From positions 416,127 to 480,126 of the forward strand of contig CM041092.1 of NCBI GenBank assembly GCA_023079485.1: DNA of 64,000 nt. Reading direction: 5' to 3'. The first letter of the stretch is position 1; every line of letters begins with the position of its first letter. Shown here one piece after another: positions 55,701 through 64,000 of this stretch. The notes under the pieces were generated by a model that was given only the letters and a program-made list of their open reading frames with translations, did not search any database and was not told the origin of the DNA. Source of the DNA: Archilochus colubris. Its lineage: Eukaryota; Chordata; Aves; Apodiformes; Trochilidae. Position numbers and translations under genes: made by a program.

Positions 55701-56926
55701 TCAAATTTTTTTGATCGTTTTAACTGATGAAGCAATTACTGAAACGTTTTTCGTTTTCTACAAAACAAATCCATGCCAGGAAATAAATACAGAACTAGAT
55801 GGCTTCAGTGTTCAGCACCAGGCACTTAAGCAGCCTGCTAATGACCTGAAAAGGCAGCAACAGAAGATATCTGAAAGAAAAATGGCAATATCAAATTTAT
55901 TATCAAGTTTCATCTGCTTCACTAGGATGAAGTATGAAGAATGCTAATGACTTGGTGCCTTGGTCAAGGGGGGTAACCTTGCTTTGCACATACTACTTGC
56001 TGCTGCTTTTGACTGCAGTTTTATGGTATGTGGTAAAGCCAGAGAGTCTCAGTAGGAACCAGATAGCACAGGACAGATGAACCCTTCAGAGCTATCCAGC
56101 CCTGCATGTTGGGTTAAATCCCACTGAAAATTGATTGTAGTTGATACCTCTGTTCCTTGGTAATTGTGATAATTGTGCAGAAAGTTTGTTTCCAGAAGCC
56201 TGTTCAATAATTTTTATTAGCAGAGTTTTTATCTTCTTCTGAAGACCAAGTGTCCTGGAGAAGTTTTAGAACACAAGAGAATTCACTCCTTGGTTTACAG
56301 TTCTAGAGGGAGCATGTGCCTGCATGGATTTGCTGGAAACAGCCTGGGATTTCATATCTGTCTTCAGCAGCAGGGCAATGGAGCTGGGCCATGGGAAGGA
56401 AAACCCTTGGGAAGGAAGCTTAAACTGGGAAATTATTAAACAGTGTCCCCCTCAAATACGTCAGGCTCCTGCCATCTAGCAGTGGTTTCTGCTGGTTAAA
56501 GAAAGCTTTTCAGGTGGAGTTCTCTTGTTTCCTCTCGAAGCCCAAATAATCCACAGTTTTAAAGACAACCCAGTCAGTTCACAGTAATTTAACTTTTTAA
56601 TGCTTGGTTGAAAGAACATATCTTTTATTTTATGTGCATGCTTCCTGCTGTAAAGATTAATCTTTTCCTACTGGCGTGCTTCTGTATATGCACTGGACCT
56701 GCACATAATGTTTTTTTGACTTAACAAATAATCAGATTTAAGAAATTGCAGTATAATAATGAATTTTATAAATGGAGGAAATTCCTTGGGAAATAAGACA
56801 CAGTAAAAAGGAAACCAATCCACCTTGGTTGTTCTGCGTTTTGTGTAAGGATTTGGTGAAGCCTTGGTTATGTTTTAGGACAGCAGTGAAGGTGTACTCA
56901 GCTCTGACATCTCACCTCTTTTGCAG
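28297..56926 (+). other. ACVR1: ACVR1 large 5' intron
   Basis: About 28.6 kb between the CpG-island exon and the signal-peptide exon. I found no recognisable protein-coding exon on either strand. Alternative non-coding ACVR1 exons could be present but cannot be identified by eye. Notable contents are the 24 bp tandem repeat at 43091-43290, T-rich tracts near 32965-32998, 35070 and 40535-40570, and an A/G-rich tract near 52500-52535. The remainder is unremarkable intronic DNA. Confidence 0.65.
43091..43290. repeat. 24 bp minisatellite in ACVR1 intron
   Basis: About eight units of a 24 bp motif, ATGGGATGTCTGGCTGGAGT plus CCCC, alternate with a variant ending AGGAATTCCC; one unit is disrupted near 43205. 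Since 24 is divisible by three, it creates an open frame with a repeated octapeptide (WDVWLESP/WDVWQEFP). I regard that as fortuitous because no splice context or homology supports it. Confidence 0.93.
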
Positions 56927-57000
56927 CTCTGCCATGGCAGATGGAGTGATGATTCTTCCCGTGCTGCTGCTGCTGGTGTTTCCCTCCCTGAGCTGGCAAG
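56927..57000 (+). CDS. ACVR1: ACVR1 exon with start codon and signal peptide
   Basis: The acceptor is CTCTTTTGCAG and the donor is GTGAGT at 57001. The start at 56934 sits in a TCTGCCATGG context. The peptide MADGVMILPVLLLLVFPSLS plus WQ is a classic signal peptide with a leucine-rich core, and the 'DGVMILPVL' block matches vertebrate ACVR1. The exon contributes 22 codons and the first base of codon 23. ACVR1 (ALK2) is a type I BMP/activin receptor serine/threonine kinase at the plasma membrane that pairs with type II receptors and phosphorylates SMAD1/5/8. The upstream ATG at 28289 is an alternative start if the exons join directly. Confidence 0.92.
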
Positions 57001-57806
57001 GTGAGTGCTGGGGAGTGGGGTCCCTGCCTGGCTCTGCTCCCCCAGGAGCTGCCAGCACAGCCACCTTCCTCTTGGCCATGAGATGTGTGCTTTTCCATTT
57101 CAGTTTGCTTCCAAGGATATTCCTGGTCTGTGTGTGACACCACGTGTGATGGGCATAGGTCTCACCAGGGCTTGGGGAGGGACATGGGAAGCCTGCTTTG
57201 TGTGGGTCTGTGTAACCAGGGGGTTGCAAGGGGGAGGCAGCCCACCCTCCCCTTCCAAAGCAGGATTAGTTATTTGACCTGACTGCTGTAAAAAGGAAAG
57301 CAGGTGCTAGGGCCTCAACGTTACCTTCTTGTTGAAAAGATGCCAGTGAGTGAGTGATCATCAAGAGAAGGGTTATGAAATGGTGCTTAGGAGCCAGCAG
57401 GCTCTGCTGGGGCTCAGGTGGTAACCCCTGGAGCACAGAGCTGGGGTTGCAGAGGGTTTGGAAGCTGATCTGCTTCTGACAGACCAGACATGGGCCTGCT
57501 GCACCTTACTGGCATGAAAACATGTTTTCTTTCTGAATTTCTTAAAGAAATTGATGTTTTGGAGGAAAAGTTATTTTGTCTTCTCTTAGCACAAAATATC
57601 AAAAAAAAGCACAAGGCTTTCTTATTTTTTTCCCCTGTGTATTTTGTCACAGATGATTGAGATATGGGACAGGTTGGGGTTTTGGGCAGAATTTTGCTTT
57701 GGGCTTTTTTTGTTTAATTTTTGATAGGGAAAAATGTCTAGGTGTGATTTTGGGTAGCATCCAGGGACAGACTATTTCTGCATTGCCTCTAGTCTTCTGA
57801 AGATTA

Positions 57807-57921
57807 AAAAAAAAAAATTAAAAAATTTAAAATTTAAAATATTAAAAAAATTAAATTTTAAGAATTTAAAATTTAAAAAATTTAATTAAAAATTATCTAA
57901 ATTTAAATAATTTTAAAAAAA
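57807..57921. repeat. A/T-only low-complexity tract
   Basis: About 115 bp made almost entirely of A and T, with repeated AAATTTAAA-like, self-complementary segments. It is probably derived from an A-rich tail or a degenerate microsatellite. Confidence 0.9.
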
Positions 57922-57957
57922 GAGTAATGCCACGACCCAACCCCAATGTTAGGTTTA

Positions 57958-58006
57958 CAGTTGGACTTGATGTTAAGAGTTCTTTCCAACATAAATGATT
58001 CTGTGG
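57958..58006 (+). repeat. CR1 3' tail fragment
   Basis: The sequence TTGGACTTGATGTTAAGAGT followed by TCTTTCCAACATAAATGATTCTGTGG is the usual sense 3' end of avian CR1, where TTGGACTTGATGATCTTAAAGG is common. Only the extreme 3' end is left. Confidence 0.65.
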
Positions 58007-58469
58007 TTATTGTTAAGGCTGTTTTATGATCTCTGTTACTGTGTCCATTGAGAAAGTGAAAATAAAACTCTGAATGTGGTAGTCATCTCTACAAGCTTAT
58101 TAATTTCTGTTTCCCTGAAATGGCTGAGAATCATAAAGGGAAGCTAACTGCTAAAAAAGACCTGTCCAGTGAACAATTAAATGCACTTTGAAGGGAATTA
58201 AACTTTTCCAAGCCTGTTTTCCTTCATCTTCAGTTGATTAAGGTCTGAAGCCCTACAGATCCCAGCTCAGATCCTACTGATGTAAGGGGGGCAGGACTGC
58301 TGCTCTGAAATATTCTGGTCTCCAGCCCTGAAGTCCTTCACCTACCAGAGCCCTCAGCAGCTTTTCCAGGCAGACTTTGCCTTCGCTGTGTGACCTTTGC
58401 GGGAGGGTTCCAGGGTTTGCATTTGAAAAGTGTGATCCCCATCTGAGCTGGGGGAGGGATCTGAGGCAT

Positions 58470-58722
58470 GTGGGGCTGTGTGTTGTGTGTGGGGTGTGTG
58501 TGGTGTGTGTGTCGTGTGTGTGTGTGTTTGTGTGTTGTGTCTGTGTATGTCTCTGTGTGTTGTGTCTGTGTGTGTGTCTGTGTATCTGTATCTGTGTGTA
58601 TCTGTGTCTATGTGTGTCTGTGTGTCTGTGTGTATCTGTATCTGTGTGTGTGCCTATGTGTGTGTGTATCTGTCTGTGTGTGTGCCTGTGTGTGTGTGCC
58701 TGTGTGTGTGTGTCTGTGTGTC
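58470..58722. repeat. TG-rich compound microsatellite
   Basis: About 250 bp of GTGTGT interleaved with CTGTGTATCTGTGT-type units, TG-rich on the + strand and CA-rich on the minus strand. Long cysteine/valine and threonine/histidine-rich open frames here arise from the repeat. It may form Z-DNA and is likely length-polymorphic. Confidence 0.93.
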
Positions 58723-59085
58723 CCATGTGCCAGGTTTGCTGCTGACTGCAGTGTCTGTGCACGATGGGAATGTGGGCAGAGACGGGAATGTGGGCAGAGC
58801 CTGTGCTCCTCCTGGCTGGGCTGGCACTGCCCCGAGCAGGGACACAGGAGATGGGTGATGCTGTCACCACGTCCTGTCCCTGCCAGCCAGGGACTCCTCA
58901 GTCTGTCTGGGGCTGTCTCAGCTCTGCCCATCCCGGGACAGATGGTGTTCTCCTTACAGCCCTGTGCTGAGGGGCTCCCAGTGTCACAGGGGTTGTCCCC
59001 CTGCACACCTGCACGTGTGTACGTGCTACAGGTGTGTTGTGTCTGTGCAGCAAGGTGCTACAAGGTCCTGTGAGAGGAGTGAGGA

Positions 59086-59128
59086 GATGAAGTCTGTGGC
59101 TCCCTCCCAACTCAGGATGTTCTATGAA
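59086..59128 (+). repeat. CR1 3' tail fragment
   Basis: The motif GGCTCCCTCCCAACTCAGGA followed by TGTTCTATGAAATC resembles the sense 3' end of passerine CR1 copies, which end TCCCAACTCAGGATATTCTRTGA. The fragment is very short. Confidence 0.5.
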
Positions 59129-62100
59129 ATCTCAAAAGGGAGGGAGGGTATGCAGCGGTGGTGTGCAGTGCTGGGAGGGAAGGATTTGTATTGTTAAAGC
59201 CTTTCTTTAAAAGGTACATGTAATGTATTTAGAGACTCTGCCTTTAGAAGGAAAAGTGAGACTCTCTGGTATGTTTTTAGTTTTTAACTAAAATTGCTTC
59301 AATAACTGCTGACCACATTACATAGTTAATGGGCATATATTCAAGTCAAAAGTAGTTCAAGAAACTGTATTGCTGTAGTGCCAGTAAGGAAAAGTGGCCA
59401 AGTGCCTATTGTATTAATTGTTTTGATGGAAAATGCGTCAGAGCCCACCTCAAAATTAATTTGTATTACTAGAAAGATACATAGTGTATTTCTCCTTGAA
59501 GAGAGTAAGTTTTTGCTATTTTCCCCCAGTGGCTAACTGTAATACAGGCTGGGAATTGGATATAAAATATAAAACATAACTGTCTAGATTGGTAACTAGT
59601 TGTGTGAAATAAATTTCACAGAGAAGTAAATGACCTGTCTTTGTTTGGTTGTGCCCAGGTTCTGGGTGCTGGGGAGGGCACTGCTGCAGCGTGGGGTGTC
59701 CTCAGTCCTCTGCCCTCCCCCAAGGGGATAAACACTTCCAGATCACCCACTGGAACCTGGGGTGTCTTGCTTCTTGTTCTGTTGAAATACTTAGATAATT
59801 AGAGTCAGCACTCTTAACTCTCACGAAGTTAATAAGCAAACAAAACAAAGGAGCTTCAGTTTTGGCACTTTTGTAATAATGAACTAATAAACCAGTTAAT
59901 GGGAAGTTAATGCAAATCTCTCTGTTCTTGTGTGGCAAGTCAGACTTTTGTGTGTCTGTGCACAATATTATGGGCTAGAGGTGCAGCAAGGAGTCAGTGT
60001 TATGAAGCAGAAATAGATGGAGTGAAGATGTTTGGGTAATGGCAGTATTTTTAACCTTGGCATCTTGCCCTCCCGTGTTCCCTGGCTGCTGCATCCCTCT
60101 GCCCTGACAGCCCTCCAGCCTGGAGCTGCTGTGGAGCAGAAACCTCTCAGCCTGTGTGTCTGGGGACCTGATCTGCTGCAGCCATCACCCCTTGACTGCC
60201 ACTGGCCCCTGGCATCTGCTGGCCAGCTCTGACCTGCAGACTGTGCTGAGGTCCAGCTCTGCCTCTGCTGTGAGTGTTCTGAGTGTGCCAGCAGAGCTCT
60301 GCTCTGCAGGTGATGGTGTCACTGGAATCCCCAGCCCCGAGCAGCTGGCTGTGTGGATGGGAGAGTGTTCTGTGGGTACAGCACAGTGCTCAGCTTGTGC
60401 CTGGTCAGTGAAGCATCTCCCTGCAGCTCACTGCAGCTCAGTGGGAGGACAGGGTCCCTGCTCTGGCTGGTGCTGCAGCCTGAACAAGCAAAGCCTTCCT
60501 GTCTGGGGAAGGCTCAGCCTGCTCTTTAGGGGAGCGTGGCACTGCAGGAGCATTAATGAGCAAAGGGCAGGCTGGTGTGTGGTGATACACCATGAGTTGG
60601 GAAAAAAGCTGAGGAAAGAGCAGTTTGGGCATAAGGAGTAGTAAGAGTCCTGAAGGAATGTGTCTCCTTGTCCAACCCAGGCATTCTTCACCATAAATGT
60701 TTCATTTTTACAGCAGATAACTGATCTGTATTGGTCTGTGGTTATATCAAGATGTGCAGCAGTTCAGATGAGTGCAGCCAGTGTTACTCTGTCTCCATGC
60801 TCCATGCAATGGACTGCTCAGTGCCTCCCAGCTCCAGCTGCCCTCCCACAGACAGGCTGTGTCTTTGGAGCTGCAGTGCCTTTCTGCACTGCTGGAGAGG
60901 GATGGCAGGATTGCTCTGCATGAGATGCTATCTGCCTGTCCTGGGGCTGCAGAGCTCTTCCAAGAGGTGGCACATGAGAGGAGGTGGGTTTCTGCCAGCA
61001 CTGCTGCTTAGGCTTGCATGAGGTTTGCTTGGTCTTGAAGGGTCCTTGGGTCGGGAGAAGAGGGAAGCATTAGGCTGGCTCAGGCTGCAAGCCAGGTTAA
61101 TTTTCCTTGTGGACTTGGTACTGGCCTCAGATGGTAGGCTGGTTGACCCACTCTCTAGTAGCTATTTCTGCTGTTGTTCAATAGCTGGAATGGTTGTTAC
61201 TGCAGGCTGCAGCCCCTCTCAGCTCTGTCCTCACAGCCCAGTGTTCCTGAGTGACAACAGAAATGCCTCTCTGTCTGGGAGGGACTGAAATCCTTGCTGC
61301 CAGAGGGCTGTCTGGGGAGGCTGTCCCTACTCCAGGGCTGGCTCTGTACTTGTTAGGCAGGTTGGGACCATGCCTTGGGAGAAGTTCTCTGTAGGTCTCA
61401 GGCTTTGAATGCCTTTGGCTGTTCCAGATTAAGGGTTTGTGTGTTACAACACCAGTTGTGTGCTACTGCTGCTGTTGTGGGAGAAGAAACAGAACTCTGA
61501 TTACAGAAATGTTTGGCATAACTTTGTTCTTTTTTTAAAAAGTTCCACAGAATTAGCAAGTGATCAGTTGGAACATGTATGACTGGGGTTGTGCAGATTA
61601 TACCAGTACTTGAAATCAATGTGCCAGATGCTGTTTGATTTCAGGATTCTTTCCCTAATTTAGTTTTTGCTAGTGGTTCACAAATGGAGAACTAAATTTG
61701 TTTGGAAATGGAAAACAAACTCAGTTATATTCCCAGTGGGCAGCCCCTAATGATAGGCTTGAAAGAGGCCAGCACATAGAATGCTCAGCTGCTATTCTGG
61801 GACCATCACTGTGTTTGTGGCTGGAATTTTTTCCTGTGTGTTGGAACTGCAAAAGAGAATGTAAATGAGTTAAGATGCCATAAACGTGTGTGTGTGCACA
61901 GGATGCATGTAACAGGGCAGTGACTTGACACTTTGCTGAAGATATTTGGAACTTAAGTTTCCTACCCTGCACTTTCTCTTAGGAGTTCTTCACTTCGCCA
62001 GAGCATCTGGGGTTGAAGGGAGATGTTGTACCTGCTGACAGCCTGTGCTGATTCTCTCTTTATGTTTTGTCTCTGTGGTTACCTGGACTCTCAAAGTACC

Positions 62101-62654
62101 CCTCCTGGCCAGGGTGGCCCAGATGGACTTTTCAAGCAGTCTCATTTAACCTGCCAGGTCCTGTGTAGCAGTCCTGGTCCTGTCCACTGTGAATTTTAAC
62201 ATCCTTAGTTTGATTTGGTTAGTAATTTTTGGAATGCTTGAGAAGAATTATTTCTCTATAGAAATATGGTATGGATTAGTAAATCCATTTGAGCTTTGCA
62301 GTGTGTGTCAGATTTTTTCCCTCTGCTGGGTGTCCCTATGTACATGAGCCCCCTGTGCTGTGCTGTGTGAGCAGGAGGTGATGCCAAATGTCTCTGAACT
62401 CTCAAATGTTGAGTACTTGGAGTGAGCAGGTGTGGCTGATGTGTCTTTTGTGCAGGCTCCTGTCTTTATCTTGCTGAAACAGCTAAGTTAGTATCATTAG
62501 CTCCAACGTGGTGGTTCTCCAGCACTAGCTGCAAGTATTATTTATATCTTTCAACAGAAGGTTTTATTGTCTTAATGATTTCATCATCTCTGTGTAACTG
62601 AACCTATTAAGAATATGATGGGTTTTTTTCCCAAACTCTGGATCCTTTTTACAG

Positions 62655-62912
62655 ATGAACTAAATATGGTCCACTACGAATGTGTGTGTGAAGGCATGTC
62701 CTGTGGGAATGGAGATCGTTGCCAAGGCCAGCAATGTTTTGCTTCCCTGAGCATTAATGATGGTGCTAAGGTTTACCAGAAAGGCTGCTTCCAAGTCTAT
62801 GAACAAGGGAAAATGACCTGCAAAACACCTCCGTCCCCTGACCAAGCTGTTGAGTGCTGCCAAGGATACCTGTGCAACATGAATATCACTGCACAGTTGC
62901 CCTCTACTAAAG
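62655..62912 (+). CDS. ACVR1: ACVR1 ligand-binding extracellular exon
   Basis: The acceptor is CTTTTTACAG and the donor is GTAAAT at 62913; the exon is 258 bp. The frame joins the signal-peptide exon through a split aspartate codon (residue 23) and ends one base into codon 109. It encodes the three-finger receptor domain with ten cysteines, including [40 protein letters not shown] and [11 protein letters not shown]. The NIT tripeptide after the last cysteine is an N-glycosylation site. The blocks 'SLSINDG', '[20 protein letters not shown]' and 'QAVECCQG' identify ACVR1 over other type I receptors. The domain binds BMP/activin-class ligands. No lesion is seen. Confidence 0.96.
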
Positions 62913-63335
62913 GTAAATAGTGACTTCTGAGAAAGAGGACAGGTTTGTCTTTGATCTGATGCAAGGGCAGTGAGATGACTTCAGTGCTTACAGAAGGGTG
63001 TAACCCACACAGTGGGTCCTTTCTTCTTTGTTCCCCCCTGGGAGCACAGATCTGGTGTCAGCAGGCTGAGGGACCAGAACTGCTGGGTGGGGTTGGAGTG
63101 CCCACTCAGGGCCAGGGCTGAGTGTTCCCCTGGGGGAGAGTGGGAAACCCACAGCAGCAGTGGGTTTGTTCTGAGGGGCCAGGCTTGTGGTGGCAGCTCC
63201 ACAGGGAGCTGTCTGCCAAGGTCAGTGTTGGTGTCAGTGTGACTGGCTTTAAAGACTTTCTCTGGCAAGTAGCAAATTTATTTGCTTCTCTCTCTCTCTC
63301 TTTTTTTTTTTTTTTTCCCTTCTCTGCTTTCCAAG
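62913..63335 (+). other. ACVR1: ACVR1 short intron
   Basis: This 423 bp intron separates the ectodomain and transmembrane exons. Its 3' end carries an unusually long polypyrimidine tract: a TC repeat (about 63286-63300) followed by a T-run (about 63301-63316), then CCCTTCTCTGCTTTCCAAG. Confidence 0.9.
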
Positions 63336-63553
63336 GGCAAACCTTTCAAGGAGAAGCTGCAGGTTACAGTGTGGAAACACTAATCATCGTTATACTGGCT
63401 CCAGTGATGGTGTTGATAGTTTTTTCTGCAGTAGCAGTGCTGATCATACGGAGAATACAGAAAAACCATATGGAGAGGCTGAATTCTAGAGATGCAGAAT
63501 ATGGCACAATTGAGGGACTCATTGCATCCAACGTTGGAGACAGCACGTTGGCA
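63336..63553 (+). CDS. ACVR1: ACVR1 transmembrane and juxtamembrane exon
   Basis: The acceptor is TTTCCAAG and the donor is GTAAGT at 63554; the exon is 218 bp and ends in phase 0. Residues 109-181 include a short linker (GQTFQGEAAGYSVE), one hydrophobic membrane segment at about 124-146 (LIIVILAPVMVLIVFSAVAV and LII), a basic stop-transfer RRIQK, and the juxtamembrane 'ERLNSRDAEYGTIEGLIAS' and 'NVGDSTLA' blocks. The last two are highly conserved in ACVR1 and lie just before the GS domain. The GS box and kinase exons are beyond the window, so the gene is truncated by the window edge only. Confidence 0.95.
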
Positions 63554-64000
63554 GTAAGTAACCTGTGTGCCTGGTGAAGATGTGGGTGAGCATCCTTCCC
63601 TTCCAGACTCACCCTTTTGGTACACTCCAATCATTAGTTTTTTTTTAATTAGCACACAGGCTTGGTTCTACATTACTGCTTTAAATCCAATGGTTTTGAT
63701 GTGTTCACCTGAACTGGGCTGGTGTGCAGCTGCTTATCTGTCTTGAAGCACTGAGTTCCAGCTCTTATCTCTGATCTGTACAAGACCATTCCCATTCCAT
63801 TTGCAAAGCCTTTTGCACTTCAAGTCATTTAATGTTACTTGAAAACAGTGATAAAGACTGAGAAGAAGAATAAATCAAAATTCTTTTTAAAAAGAAGTTG
63901 GGGAAGTTGCAAACTGTAAAAGCTTGCTCTAATGGAGCTGTTTTGTTCTCAGCTGTCAGCCCCTCTTAGCTTTACCTTGCAGTGCCTCTGATGTGCCTCT
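63554..64000 (+). other. ACVR1: ACVR1 intron (partial, window end)
   Basis: This starts at a consensus GTAAGT donor and runs to the window edge. I see no exon or repeat of note in it. Confidence 0.85.

Larger units (their letters stand above)
57001..62654 (+). other. ACVR1: ACVR1 intron after the signal-peptide exon
   Basis: About 5.7 kb. It contains an AT-only low-complexity tract (57807-57921), two CR1 3' tails, and a long TG-rich microsatellite (58470-58722). Many open frames in the microsatellite are low-complexity artefacts. No other exon was seen. Confidence 0.8.

Noticed and set aside
58274..59073. Cysteine/valine-rich and histidine/threonine-rich open frames
   Set aside because: They are translations of the TG-rich microsatellite on both strands.

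Overview
The window looks like a bird chromosome, probably a passerine. The evidence is intron-containing vertebrate genes, short decayed CR1 LINE tails as the main recognisable interspersed repeat, compact introns, and a gene trio known from vertebrate synteny. In human 2q24 the neighbours are ACVR1, UPP2 and CCDC148 with ACVR1 and CCDC148 on one strand and UPP2 on the other. Here the same order and relative orientations appear as CCDC148 (+), UPP2 (-), ACVR1 (+). Gene identities come from recognising translated exons; no database search was possible.

Region 1 (1-4.8 kb) holds the last three coding exons of CCDC148, a coiled-coil protein, ending at a TAG and a polyadenylation signal. Region 2 (8.85-14.5 kb, minus strand) holds six collinear blocks homologous to uridine phosphorylase 2 (UPP2). 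The two 5' blocks are open. The later blocks carry an in-frame TGA, several small deletions including the phosphate-binding loop, a TAG, a +1 frameshift and a second TAG. Because introns and splice sites persist, this reads as a unitary pseudogene, a gene that died in place, and not as a processed copy. Region 3 (14.5-27.5 kb) is gene-free, with CpG-rich patches, microsatellites and AT-rich non-repetitive islands that may be old regulatory elements.

Region 4 (27.5-28.7 kb) is a CpG island that very probably contains the ACVR1 promoter and first exon. A roughly 27-28 bp GGTACC-rich minisatellite abuts its upstream edge. Region 5 (28.3-64 kb) is ACVR1 itself: a 28.6 kb first intron, a signal-peptide exon, the cysteine-rich ligand-binding exon, and the transmembrane/juxtamembrane exon. 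The GS and kinase exons lie beyond the window. ACVR1 (ALK2) is a type I BMP/activin receptor serine/threonine kinase.

The genes are neighbours by old synteny and not an operon or a functional system. No novel multi-gene system is visible. The points most worth a second look are the decayed UPP2 locus, the minisatellite beside the ACVR1 promoter, and an upstream ATG in the first ACVR1 exon that would be in frame with the known start if that exon splices directly to the signal-peptide exon.
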